This document shows positions 26,986 through 37,585 of a stretch of 64,000 nt of DNA, in pieces. Position 1 is the stretch's first letter; each line of letters opens with the position of its first letter. Made by a program: the position numbers and the translations under genes. The notes under the pieces were generated by a model. It worked only from the letters and a program-made list of their open reading frames with translations, was not told the origin of the DNA and did not search any database. This stretch comes from Pestalotiopsis fici W106-1 (Eukaryota; Ascomycota; Sordariomycetes; Amphisphaeriales; Sporocadaceae), in contig NW_006917102.1 of the NCBI RefSeq assembly GCF_000516985.1, positions 1 through 64,000 on the forward strand, written 5' to 3'.

Positions 26986-27567
26986 CTTGTCCTCTCAGCG
27001 CAGTCCAAGATTGGTTCCACTGTTGAACTCATTCGTGCCGCAGACAAGGCACGAGAGCGTGAAAAGGCCGTAGAGCACTTTATAGACCCAGAGTCTGATA
27101 TGAAGGCATTCATCATTAATGCCTCTACAAATGTCTCCGGCCTGAACCTTCACAAATGCTTCTCTCAAGACATCGTCGCCCAGTTCTTTTGGAACATGTC
27201 GACGCTAATCCAGGCCTTGGGTCGCATTATCAGAATTGGTCAATTGGAGCGTTGTACCTAGAGAGTCCTGCGTGTCAATGGCACATATTATGATGTGCAG
27301 GAAAACCGCATGTGCAAGAAGTTTTGCGAGGTCTTGCGCAACGAGGAACATTTACCCAAGTACCTCGACGGCTTCCCAGAACTGCAAAGCATTGTCGTAT
27401 ATGAGCAAATAGGCAACATGCTCGCACAGCCGTTTAACAGATACTCTTGGTCTGGACCGACTTGCATCGATCCACCCAAGAATATCGCAGACTACAATGG
27501 CTTCCGCCACAGGTGCCTAGGCCAGTTCTTTACCACAGTAACAGTCCAAACACCAACTTTCTTTTGA
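26986..27567 (+). pseudogene. SNF2-type helicase, C-terminal fragment with in-frame stop
   Basis: One frame, beginning after a CCAG acceptor-like site at 26,984, encodes the second RecA-like domain of an SNF2/superfamily 2 helicase. It has a segment around SAQSKIGSTVELIR (domain entry), motif V as INASTNVSGLNLHKC and motif VI as ALGRIIRIGQ. A TAG stop at 27,259-27,261 interrupts the frame directly after motif VI. Sequence after the stop continues the same protein (RVLRVNGTYYDVQENRMC...) to a TGA at 27,565-27,567. The first RecA domain (Walker A and B) is not upstream in readable form. The stop could be a CAG-to-TAG change, a RIP-type transition, but that is inference. It is a dead copy. Confidence 0.7.
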
Positions 27568-27586
27568 CCCTTCTGTCAAAGGTTCA

Positions 27587-28782
27587 ATGTACAAGCAGCC
27601 GTTGGCCGGTTTCATGACAGACGATACGGCCGACGCAGAAGATTGTGAGGATAACGGCCCAGATGTCGATGATGAGGATGACGGCGAGGATCCTCTTGGC
27701 GCCAAGAAGAAAACTAAATCCACTCATACTTGGTATACCCTATACTTGTGCCCCATTGAGAATTTGAGTTTTGGTCGGGTCATCTGTGATGAGGCACACC
27801 ACATCAGAAACGCAAATAACGCGTACAGTCGCCTCATTGGCCTCATCCCCCGAGAGACTGTCCTTTTAATGACGGCAACCCCAACACTCAACCGTCTCAA
27901 GGATATTGCTGGCGTGTTGAACCAAGTTTGGAAGACATCCAAACTCTGCATGGTGGATGATGCCAGGGCAAGGTTGATGAGAGACGACTTTGACATTCAA
28001 GCTGTCAAGCATACCCAAGATTCCAGCGACCCGACCAAAGCCTTCTCGCCCTTTGTAGAGGGTACCGCACCTGAGGAGATTGAGGCAGTGAAGGAATTTT
28101 GCGCCTCCACGGGTTTGAAGCCGTGGGCCATGATGCCCTCATTCAATGCGCGCAGCTCGCACCAGACATGGAGAACAGAACTCCAACCTCTGATTGGGTC
28201 TACCAACAAGCAACCAAGTGCGTGCAGTTTCGGCGCACCATGCGAGATGGTGTCAAGGTCGTTTTTCCTGGCGCCGATGGTGAGGAGCCCGAGGAGAAAA
28301 TCTTCTACCCGGGACAAAATGTCCCTCCTCACGAGATCATTATGGAGGAATTGGGATTCAAAGGTCGCACAGGCGATCAGGTCACACAAATGACCAGAAT
28401 GACCAATGCACTGCTGTCAAAGCTCAACACAGCGGGAGGTGCTCCAGAGCCTACCCTCCCCGACACTTCAGATGCTGCGGCCCTAGCAGTACCGGCAGAG
28501 GCAGATGGAAGGGTCGATATCACCATCCACAGGCTCCTCTTGTTGACCTCTTTCGACCTCCATGTGGCAGACATATTTAATGCCGAAGATGCCATTTCTC
28601 AGGGCCTAGACCTTGGAGAACTACGCAGAGCGATGGGCAAAAAGGCCTCAAAACCCTATGCTGGCCCCCAAAGCACGGTTGAGTCTGAAGGCCTGGCCAG
28701 GTTAGGCTGGCAATATTTAAGGAAGAGGCCGCCCCAAGTTTCATCGGATTACTCGTCTAAGGGCCGTTATCCAGATAGTTAG
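27587..28782 (+). pseudogene. SNF2-type helicase, DEAH-domain fragment, frameshifted, cut at telomere repeat
   Basis: Residues of the first RecA domain are clear: an acidic stretch (DVDDEDDGEDP), Walker B as RVICDEAHHIRN and motif III as LLMTATPTLNR. Near 28,100 the protein leaves the first frame (after FCASTG) and continues in another, where VQFRRTMRDGVKV and later KKASKPYAG fit the downstream part of such ATPases. A single frameshift therefore separates the halves. No Walker A motif precedes it, and the second RecA domain is missing because the frame stops at TAG 28,780-28,782, which is itself part of TTAGGG. This piece carries the first half of the helicase yet lies downstream of a piece with the second half, so the two are not one gene in normal order. 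Confidence 0.7.
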
Positions 28783-28793
28783 GGTTAGGGTTA
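28779..28793 (+). repeat. Interstitial telomere-like repeat (TTAGGG)2.5
   Basis: The 15 bases TTAGGGTTAGGGTTA are two and a half perfect copies of the telomere repeat used by most filamentous ascomycetes. They follow the broken helicase frame without a gap and supply its stop codon. The G-rich strand reads left to right, as at a right-hand chromosome end. Confidence 0.8.
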
Positions 28794-29067
28794 AAATAGC
28801 TCCTTTCAAGCCGGACTGGATCGCAAAGGATTTGGATAGTATCAAAAGTGTACAAAAAAGTGGTAGTAGGATCATGGTTCAGATTGATTGTCTGTGCCAG
28901 TAGCTACATTGAGCGACATGCTGAGTCAATGCATGGGACGGGTCAATTATGCCCGTGGGCCGGTGATTCTCCCGTTGAATCCCTGGCACCAAGTTTGCAT
29001 CCAGAGTGTGTGGCTAAATGTAGTACACCACTAGGTACCAACCATCAGATTAGATCTTTGGGCGCTC

Positions 29068-29076
29068 TTATCAGAT
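29068..29076 (-). promoter_or_regulatory. ATCWGATAA site 1 (SreA-type GATA factor)
   Basis: TTATCAGAT on plus is the exact reverse complement of ATCTGATAA. ATCWGATAA is the established site of the fungal iron repressor SreA/Fep1 family, which represses siderophore uptake genes when iron is sufficient. It lies about 1.4 kb before the transporter start, far for a fungal promoter but in the same intergenic space. Confidence 0.5.
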
Positions 29077-29458
29077 TAGATCATGACATGGATGATTCAC
29101 ATGCCCTTCCGACGTCCCAGTGGACCCCCGGGCCTTTTGGATAGATTCCGTGCAATGGCCGACGTCGCTGTCGACCCCTGCAGCATGGTCTTAAAATTTG
29201 GCAATCCTTCGTGACCATATGGACCATGGCAATGATGGTAGCTGACGTTTCCTCATTCACTCTTTCGGGCCCGAACAAGCCTAGCAGTCGGGTTCCTACG
29301 GATACTAGTTTGCCAATAACCTGGTAAAAGACGAATCTTTGTCGCAATCATTCCAGGAATGGATGGATAGTCGACCTCTTGAAAGAGGGGCTTGGATGAA
29401 GGACTCGTTCTGGTGATATGTGCTGAGATTTACACCGAAAGACCTTGGTAGGCATATG

Positions 29459-29486
29459 AAAAAAAAAAAAAAAAAAAAAAAAAAAA
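29459..29486 (+). repeat. 28-base poly(A) tract
   Basis: An uninterrupted run of 28 A on the plus strand, preceded by GGCATATG. It could be the tail of a retroposed sequence or a slippage-prone homopolymer. No SINE or LINE body was recognised before it. Confidence 0.8.
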
Positions 29487-29693
29487 TAACCCAAGTTGCA
29501 TAGATTGCTTCAATGCAGTTCAGTCCGAATAAACTCAGCACAGGACATAACCTTCTCTTCAGTACAGAGTCCGCAATATTCCCAGTGCCTCGGTACACTA
29601 ACAAACGGCCCAGCGTCCAGCCTATGCAGGATTTTGGTGGGTTCAGCGCTGCAGGGTCGGTCAACGTGCACTAAAATCCGGTGGTACTTCCGG

Positions 29694-29702
29694 ATCTGAT
29701 AA
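29694..29702 (+). promoter_or_regulatory. ATCWGATAA site 2 (SreA-type GATA factor)
   Basis: ATCTGATAA, exact match to the iron-regulatory GATA-factor consensus, 759 bases before the transporter ATG. Confidence 0.65.
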
Positions 29703-30178
29703 GCTTCACCAGAGTTTGTCCACTCCCGTTGACAAGCCTAACAAGGTTTCTATTCTTCTCATGAAATTGCACCTGGTGGACCCTGACAAACGCACAGATG
29801 GTAGGGCTGTTGCAAGACCTGGTTTTGGCGCCAACTGATCGTAATGATCAGACTTTGATACCATGGCAAGTAAGTGGCAACATGGATGCCATTGTCTGAG
29901 CATATGATGTGTGTATTGTGTAACGTACTGACAGCTTCGAGGCTTGCAACGTTACCGACAGCCGAGCGCAGCTTGCGCAGTAAATTCTAGTGGCCAGTAT
30001 GTTCGCGCCGGGCCGTCATGGTGCACCTTTAGACTTCCGGTTCGAGGCGAAACAGATTTTTTTTTCTTGATCAGGCCATTCATAGTGGGCAGAGATTTAC
30101 GGTCCGTCTTGTCCTAGAACCTCGCACAATCAACCAACCAGATGCAAGAGAAACGGCCTACAGGGTCTGCCCGTTCAT

Positions 30179-30187
30179 TTATCAGAT
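30179..30187 (-). promoter_or_regulatory. ATCWGATAA site 3 (SreA-type GATA factor)
   Basis: TTATCAGAT on plus, exact match to ATCWGATAA on minus, 274 bases before the transporter ATG. This is the position most likely to act as an operator for iron repression. Confidence 0.7.
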
Positions 30188-30460
30188 CCTCTTGGCACCT
30201 TGACTTGCCTTCTTGTGGTAAAGTGGGGCTCTGACCTTGCTGCCATGCGGTGGATCTAATCAGTGGAGAGCGCCGAAGCCGCGGGAAATAGTCTAGAGGT
30301 TGCACAGCTCCGCTTGGAGGGAACCGCCGTGCTCTTGAGTTATTCCCATCCGCCAAGTCGAGATATAATACGGGCATAGTCCCCTTGTTGCTACTGCTGT
30401 TCTCTATCAAGTATCGTTCTGTATCTTTTTCCTTGCCGTGACCATTAATCATTGCCCAGG

Positions 30461-32388
30461 ATGCCTGCTGTCCTAGACATGATCCGAGGCCGCAAAGACG
30501 GTCGCGTCGCGCACGACATTGCGACGTCTGGAGTGCCAGAGGCCGACGAAAAGACAGGAACGTCCAATGTCGCGCCATCCAATGACAACTCGGACAGCAT
30601 CAGCCTGGAAGAGAGAAATGAACAGGAAATTAGCGAGCATCCTGATTCCGTGACGGCGGACGCGCAAATTGGTCAAAGAAAAGCCGAAGCCGCCGCTCTT
30701 GTGTGGTCGCGCAATGCCGTGTTGGCGACCTATGGCTGGTAAGTCGGTCAGAGAATCAAAACATCTCCCTCCATCACTCACAGTCTCTAGGATATGGATA
30801 TGTTTCTTTATGCTCGCTCTCCAGCAGTCCATCCTGAGCAACGTCATGTATTTGGCGTACTCGGACTTCTCCACCGCCCCAGAAATCACCACTGCCTACA
30901 TCTTGTCTGCCATTATTGGTAGCGTGCTGAAGCTGCCAATTGCAAAGATGCTCAACTTGTGGGGTCGCGCCGAGGGTTTCCTGGTGTTTGAGGCAGTCTA
31001 CCTGCTCGGCATTGTTGTTATTGCTGCTTGCAAGGATGCCAATGGATTCGCTGCCGGTTATGTCCTGTACTGGATTGGCTATGATGCCATCTACTTCATC
31101 ATGGACGTCTTTGTGGCCGATACCTCTGGACTGCGGAATCGTGCCTTTGCCTTTGCTTTTGTCAGCACGCCATTCATTTGCACTGCATTCACTGGACCAC
31201 TTGCTGCCCAGTCTTTCCTCACCATGACTACCTGGAGAGTCACGATTGGCTCATTTGCTGCAATCATGTTTTTTGCTTTCACCCCTCTGGCTATTATATT
31301 CAAGGTACGTCTCCCAAACAACACACTGTCAACTCACAAACTAACTTGCCCAGTTCTTCCAAATCAAGGCTGCAAAGCAAGGCCTGTTTACGAGGACTCC
31401 CAGTGGCCGCACTACCTGGCAGTCAATTCAGCACTACTTTCACGAGTTTGATATACTCGGGGCATTTCTCCTCATTGGCGCCTTTGTCTTGTTCCTGCTG
31501 CCTTTTAGCCTGAGCAGTTATGGTCGTGCTGGATACAAGTCGGCAACCTTTATCGCCATGGTTGTCATTGGCTTTTGCCTCTTTTTCGTCTTTGCTGCTT
31601 GGGAAAAGTATGGTACCAGGACTCACTTTATCCGGTGGGAGCTGTTCAAGAAGCGCACGGTTCTGGGCGCTTGTTGCCTGTCTGCCATCCTCTACTACAG
31701 CTTCTACAGTTGGGACACTTACTTTTACTACTTCATCATGGTTGTCTACGATCTCAACATTTCCAACACTGGGTACATGACGCAGATCTACAATATTGGA
31801 TCTTGCTTCTGGGGAGTTGTCTTTGGTTTCTATATTCGCTGGACCAAGCACTTCAAGTATGCCTGCTTGTTCTTTGGGTTACCACTCATGTTCCTCGGTG
31901 CTGGTCTCATGATTCGCTTCCGTGGCGAGGACGCAAACATTGGCTACATTGTCATGTGTCAAATTTTCATCGCCATCGCTGGTGGCACTCTGGTCATTGG
32001 CGAGGACATGGCTGTCATGGCTGCTGCTGACCGTGATGGTGTACCCATGATGCTGGCCATCCTGGGCTTGTCTTCTGGTCTTGGTGGTGCGATTGGTTCC
32101 GCCGTCACTGCAGCTATTTACAGCAACACATTCCCTGCTGCATTGCTCAGTGCTCTGCCTGCTGAAACTCAAGGCAACTGGACTGACATTTACACTGGCG
32201 GGTACCTTACTCAGCTGACATATCCAGTCGGCTCCGAGACTCGCGACGCCATCAACTATGCCTGGGGCGAGAGTCAAAAGCTCAACTCCATCTCCGCCAC
32301 CTGTGTTCTTATTCTTGCTATCCCTGCCATTGCCATTTGGAAGAATTACAATGTGGACAGGAAGCAAAACAAGGGTACAGTCATTTAG
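30461..32388 (+). CDS. Siderophore-iron MFS transporter (ARN/SIT family)
   Basis: Exons 30,461-30,738, 30,791-31,304 and 31,354-32,388 give 608 residues, the usual length of the 14-helix siderophore:proton symporters (MirB/Sit1/Arn type) in the plasma membrane. A hydrophilic acidic N-terminus of about 90 residues precedes helix 1 ([14 protein letters not shown]). Family-like features include [42 protein letters not shown], the [15 protein letters not shown] loop, and the cytoplasmic stretch [22 protein letters not shown]. The ATG at 30,461 is the first in frame; the upstream frame opens only from TTG. Introns are 52 and 49 nt with GTAAGT and GTACGT donors. Three perfect iron-GATA sites upstream suggest induction under low iron. 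Exact substrate (ferrichrome, coprogen, triacetylfusarinine) cannot be told. Confidence 0.92.
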
Positions 32389-32634
32389 GAATACGGTTGT
32401 TATATACCTAGATACAAGTAATTACTATTGCTGTTCCACATTAGATATCCAAGCACTTGTCACGCCCATGATTCGCTAGAATTTCATCATGTGACAATGA
32501 AATGATGCAATCAGCGTTGTGCCTTTGGTCGTTGGAATGCCGCACACAATTTCAACAGGCAGAGTCTCCCATATACGTCGAATTTTGTCGAGTAGATATG
32601 CTAGATTCGCCTTGACAAAACAGAGGTTTGATCA

Positions 32635-33948
32635 TTACACGACAACCTCACGCCCCCCACCCTCGCCAGAAACAACAACGGCGCTATCTTTGCGCCTAAT
32701 TCTTCCCATATCGACCATAATCTTTACCTGTGTGTCCTTTTCCTCGATCAATGCTCGGAATCCTTTGTCCTCAATGTCTTCAATGTCAATCATTCGTGTA
32801 ATCATCGCACCCGGGCGGATCCTGCCACTTGCCATGGCTTGCAGAACATGGCCAAAGTCCTGATTGTTATAGGTTGCGCATCCAATGTAAGCCCTCTCCC
32901 TAAACGTCAGCTGGTTCATTTCCAACGTCGCTCGCTTCTCCCAGACTGCTATGTTGACAACGGTACCTCCCGCCCGCAGACATTGCATTGCCTCGTCCAA
33001 TCCCGACTGGACGCCCGCCGCGTCGAGGACCACATCGCATCCACGTCCGCCTGTCAGCTTCTGAACCTCTGTAACAAGATCTTGCCTTAGCGGATCGACA
33101 ACGTGCTGGGCTCCAAATTCACGTGCAAAATTCTGCCGGGCTTTGGATGGCTCCGACACGACAATCAGTGGAGGGTCATCTGATGAGTCTGCTTGAGCGA
33201 GGATGGCTTGAATCACTGAAAGTCCAATTGGCCCACCACCCAGGACAAGAAGCGCTGTACCAGCTGGAATTGGATGTATAACTGGAGCAATGCTGACGGC
33301 GTGGAATCCGACTGCTAGTGGTTCGACGAGGGCTGGGTTCGTTAGCAGCCATAGGCACCACTTTGATGATGAATAAAACTTGCCTCCAAATTCAAGAGAC
33401 ACATTTTCGGGGAGTTTCCAGACTGCCGATCTTGGGACGGCAATGTAATCAGCAAGACCACCGCCCCAGCCTATACGGTTATCAGTAATACAAACATCTG
33501 ACAGTTGTTTCATGGCTCACCGCTGAGTCCGATGAACCCATTCCTGGTGCAGGCGTTGTGCATGTTTCTTTTGCAGGAATCACAATCATTGCAGTATATC
33601 GTCGGCTGTACACAGACTCTCTCGCCCTGATGCAAGTCTGTGATTCCATCACCTGTTTCCTCCACAAATCCACTAAATTCATGGCCCAGAGTCACCGGGG
33701 AGGTTTCTTGAGTGATGGGATGAGGGTGACCAGGCTTGGGTATCAAATTATTTCCTCCAAGATATTCATGTAAATCTGTCCCGCAGATGCCAACAAACGC
33801 TGGCTTGACCTATTTATAATGATTATGAGACTTGATTGCAGAGATATGGCGAGTTGATACCTACCTTGACCCAGCCTGGACGAACTCTAGGCTCCTCGAC
33901 CTGTTCGAGTCGGATATCTCCTTTTCCATAGTATCGCAATGCTCTCAT
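32635..33948 (-). CDS. Zinc-dependent alcohol/polyol dehydrogenase (butanediol/sorbitol DH-like)
   Basis: Exons on minus: 33,948-33,865, 33,809-33,521, 33,470-33,384 and 33,332-32,635, giving 385 residues. It is a medium-chain dehydrogenase: N-terminus MRALRYYGKGDIRLE is typical of (R,R)-butanediol/sorbitol dehydrogenase relatives. Catalytic zinc ligands fit Cys37 (GICGTD) and His71-Glu72 (GHEF). A structural zinc lobe is seen as C-x2-C-x2-C-x7-C (CNDCDSCKRNMHNAC). The Rossmann motif is VLGGGPIGLSV. Family reaction: NAD(P)-dependent oxidation of a secondary alcohol or polyol, in cytosol. The start is the first ATG; the frame extends upstream only to a GTG at 34,032. The third intron is GC-AG (see its entry) and in frame, so an unspliced message would add 17 residues. 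Confidence 0.88.
33333..33383 (-). other. GC-AG intron, 51 nt, in frame
   Basis: The donor is G/GCAAGT and the acceptor CCCAG; the branch-like GCTAAC lies 12 nt before the exon. The 51 nt contain no stop and are a multiple of three. Removing them restores LEFGALVEPLAVGFHAV, the conserved core of this dehydrogenase family, so splicing is strongly supported. Confidence 0.8.
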
Positions 33949-34582
33949 GATGGCGATTTCGTTATCTCCGCTGAAAGAAGGTTCTTTACTTCTGGCTTTT
34001 TCGTATGCCCGCGATCGCTTTCTAAAATCCACTCCAGTCGATGGGACCTATTCAAGATCTGGCGAGAGCTGACCCCATGATCATGTTCATCCCCGCAATC
34101 GTGCTCCCGCCGATCCGAGGTCAACGCGGGGCAATGTATAAATGCATGCGTTCACTTCACCTAGGGGCTCGAAAAACTATCGGCAGTTCGAGCATGAATC
34201 ATGCTAGCTGTGCTGACGAACCCCTTGTAGAGTTTCTCAAGTACGTACATCAAATTGACCTAGCACCTTCTCGAAACTGGGTGCTTTGCCCAGGTTTGGG
34301 TCATACAAATTGTTCAGCATACACACAGGCTTAGCTTCACAAGGCACCAATGTTAATCGCAATGCGCGACTGTTTTTTAGGAATATTTTACAATTCATAG
34401 CTGTTTGATTAACTAGATTCCAGATAAATTAATCTTGATTATCCTCTGCCAATTGCATGATTCAAAACGATCGGTAGTTGCATGGCAACATTCATAAAAT
34501 CGTCAAGCGCAAGACATATTCAACCCCCGCAAACCTGGCATATAGGAACCTGGCTAGCAAATGTGCGTGTTCCGGCGTACAG
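33949..34582. other. Intergenic, dehydrogenase promoter side
   Basis: Lies between the dehydrogenase start and the 3' end of the reticulon gene. No gene or clear element seen. Confidence 0.6.
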
Positions 34583-36314
34583 TCAAATATCCGTCTTACC
34601 TACAGAAACACCTTTAGCAAGTTTTGCCGTTCGAGCGTCACCGGCTTTCTTGTCGGACATGGCATCACCAGCGTTACCACCTGTGGCTCCCAAGCCGGCA
34701 TTGTGTATGAACGGATTCGTGCTGCCCGTACCCTGGTTCAATGAGTTGTCCGTTGCAGTTGTGGCATTAGTTGAACTTCCGATATAAGGGTCAACATTTC
34801 CATAACCTGGAAAATTGCTCGTTGCTGCGTGATCCATGGCAACAGTAGAACGGGGCACGTTTTGTGTGCCATGTGACGCAGCACCGGCAGTATCGAAACT
34901 CTTGTCGCCCTCTCCAAGCATTGTACTGGTCGTGTAGTTGCTAGTCATATCGCCAGAGAGTACAGACTTGGACGTTCCGGTATTGCGGCTCCCAGACTTG
35001 TTTCCTTTGGTATGGCGCGGCTCGGTGTCCACTGTCCTATGGGAGGACACACCACTCGATATGCCAGTAGATGCAGAATCAGATGTGCGTTTGGTAGACT
35101 CAAGACCAGCATCTTGAGAATCGTTGCCAGAAATGCCCAGTTTTTGAGCAAGATTGGTGGTGGTGCTTTTTGTACCGCTACCAACTGTGTCGGATACATT
35201 CTTTGCACTGCTGCTCACTGTGTCGGATACATTCTTTGTGGTACTGCTGACCGTGTCGGAGATATTCTTCTGCGCATCCGAAGCGGTCTCCTGAGCTTGG
35301 TTTGACATGTCGACAGCCTGTTTTTTGCCACTTCTTGCAAAAGCCTTGCCTCTCTGTGCGGCTGCGCTGGTTACATCGCTGGCACGTCTACCTGCTGCCC
35401 GAGTGGCTGCACGTCCACGTGGAGAGGCAATAAGCGTGCCAATGTAAACAGATGTTAGACCCAGAAAAGTCAGACCGAATGGGGACAGCACTTTGATGAA
35501 CCAGTACAGAGCAGTGGTACCGGCAAATGCCTAAGGATATCAGTATGATCATGACGTTGCTATTGCATCGAAACCTACGGCAAGTGTCTTGGACAAGTCT
35601 TCGCCAAAGAGGATTCTCTGAGCTTCGACAACAGCATACTGAACAAAGTCGTGAACATCTCTCAGAGTCGCGTTCAATGTAGCCTCTGGAACTTTTGTGT
35701 AGTTACGGCGGTCATGTCGAGTTTTGGTGTTGGCATTGCTGTTGAAGGACTGACCAGCAAAAGCTGCAACCGACATGACTAGACTCAAGTCAGCACTTGC
35801 GCACATGAGGGTTCTTAGGAATGCACACCTCCCAAGACGGTTGCAACAGCCTTCAAAAGCAACGAAGTAAGAGGAAAGTAATGCAACCCAAGCAACAAGC
35901 TTGCAGCAGTAACATAGGATCCGACGGTACGCAGAGGGTTCTCCCACTAAATCAAACACAAGTTAGTGAGCTCTAGTATAACGGCCGGAAAACTCACATC
36001 GAGGTACTTGTAAAGACTATCCGTGTGAGCTTCAGCGCATGTGTCAGCGCAGTTTCTTTGGAAATTTTTGCATTTTCCCTACCAATTGCCTTCTTCAAAG
36101 GGCCAGCATGCTCTCCATGATCCATGTACTCGTGGCGCGAAGCGTAGTCGTTGCGCAAGTAGCCTGCATCATAACCCTGACCTATCTGACCCATCTGACC
36201 CATATGGGAGCCAGCAGTTGAATAAATGTTGCCCTGGCCTTGCACACCCATGTTGTGATGCAGAGTATTATCGAGCCGGGGGTCTAAAGGCTGACGCAGT
36301 GATGCTTGCACCAT
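34583..36314 (-). CDS. Reticulon-like ER membrane-shaping protein
   Basis: Exons on minus: 36,314-36,083, 36,029-35,998 (32 nt), 35,946-35,829, 35,778-35,579 and 35,530-34,583, giving 509 residues. The joined middle reads YLDWENPLRTVGSYVTAAS, then two long hydrophobic hairpins (LLLGLHYFPLTSLLLKAVATVLG and AFAGTTALYWFIKVLSPFG) around a VPEATLNATLRDVHDFVQYA loop, as in fungal Rtn1 reticulon domains that curve ER tubules. The N-terminus is rich in Gly, Gln and Met (HMGQMGQIGQG). The C-terminal 300 residues are hydrophilic with an 11-residue repeat of the type KNVSDTVSSxx (35,180-35,270). The chosen ATG has the context CCACCATGG. A further upstream exon starting at ATG 36,456 (MNEAGYVDMPVQ) is possible but needs an unusual GTTCGT donor. 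Confidence 0.85.
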
Positions 36315-37585
36315 GGTGGGAACTTTTGTGATGAATGCTCTGTCAATAATTGCAATACTGATACAGGTTGATAGACGAACCATTGGCAATAGGCTGCCCC
36401 GAATGCTGAATACCCTCGGATTGGACGGGCATGTCCACGTATCCTGCCTCATTCATGATGCCGGCTTGCTTCAACAGATTGACGTGTAAGTTATCGAATT
36501 CTCTCAGTACCTTGAACGACTAAGGTATATACGAGGTAAGTAAATTGTACGAGAGCTCGCCATGTTCGTAGTCTTTATTTGAATAAAAGTGACCGTTACG
36601 TTGAGTTCAGCTAACGCGACCAGCCATGCATCATGTCGTACGCGATTGTGGCTTTTTGAGATTAGTGGCCCTTCTTATTAGTGACGTTCTCCCTACGTGA
36701 TGTCAAGAACCATAAAACCCAGTTACCTGCATGGCTCTGCGAAAATACACTTCATTAGAGTTTGCTTTGGTTCAGCATCTCGTCATTCTGCAACAACAGC
36801 TGAACGCCCTGGATCAATTATCGAGAGTGAAGCATGGACTTTTTTCAACGGAATCACGATTTCAAGCCAGTCAAGACTAGTAAAGTCAATTGTAGATTGA
36901 CTACATCATCAAAGTCTTGGAATCCATCTGGTTTTGGCCGGGCACTTTTCTGCAGCTGCTAAGACTACAACCCCGCTGGGCAAGCTTGAATATGGGCATT
37001 GTAAAATGTAATCAATGGGACTAAGACCTGGAGAGATGTGGCATACATTGGGGAGGGTGCATTTGCATATGTAGATTCTACATGTATAAACAAAGCACGG
37101 TGGTGCAGAACACTTTGGCATGACGAATATTCAACAGCCTGCTCGGGTCTGAATTATCATTCTGTGCGGCAAATGCTAGCTGATGATGTCAGGAGACTTC
37201 TCGACAAATACTGGTCAAGGACCAAGCTGGCTTCCAACGGGCATGATTACGCTTGACAATGGTTCAGCTACTTGACAACTAATTAGCCCTTGCAATGGAT
37301 CGACTAGTTTGGCTCCATCTTGTATTTTCTTGGAATTATTGTCCAGATCTTGGCAGAGTTTACTGGCGGAAACCAAGCAGTGCTCAATCATGTCTCACAA
37401 GAACATTGAGGCACCATGTTTTAGTACATGGGCAAGTACATTAGGCCTAAAATCGCCAGCTCTAACCAACTTCGCGATCGGAATACGTGTCAAGTAATCA
37501 TGTTTGCAGTGTGACGCATCTTTATCTTGCAATTTACCCGCTATATTTCCTATCTGGTCATGTTACGGAGGAAAAAAGAAAATAT
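36315..37585. other. Intergenic between reticulon and GMC genes
   Basis: About 1.3 kb with no supported gene. It includes the possible alternative first exon of the reticulon gene at 36,400-36,456 and the downstream side of the GMC gene. Confidence 0.55.

Larger units (their letters stand above)
28794..30460. other. Intergenic and upstream region of the siderophore transporter
   Basis: No gene is supported. It contains three perfect ATCWGATAA sites (listed separately) and a 28-A tract. Short open frames show no motif. Confidence 0.6.

Noticed and set aside
33949..34032. Upstream extension of the dehydrogenase reading frame
   Set aside because: It begins at GTG, and the family N-terminus (MRALRYYGKG) starts exactly at ATG 33,948.
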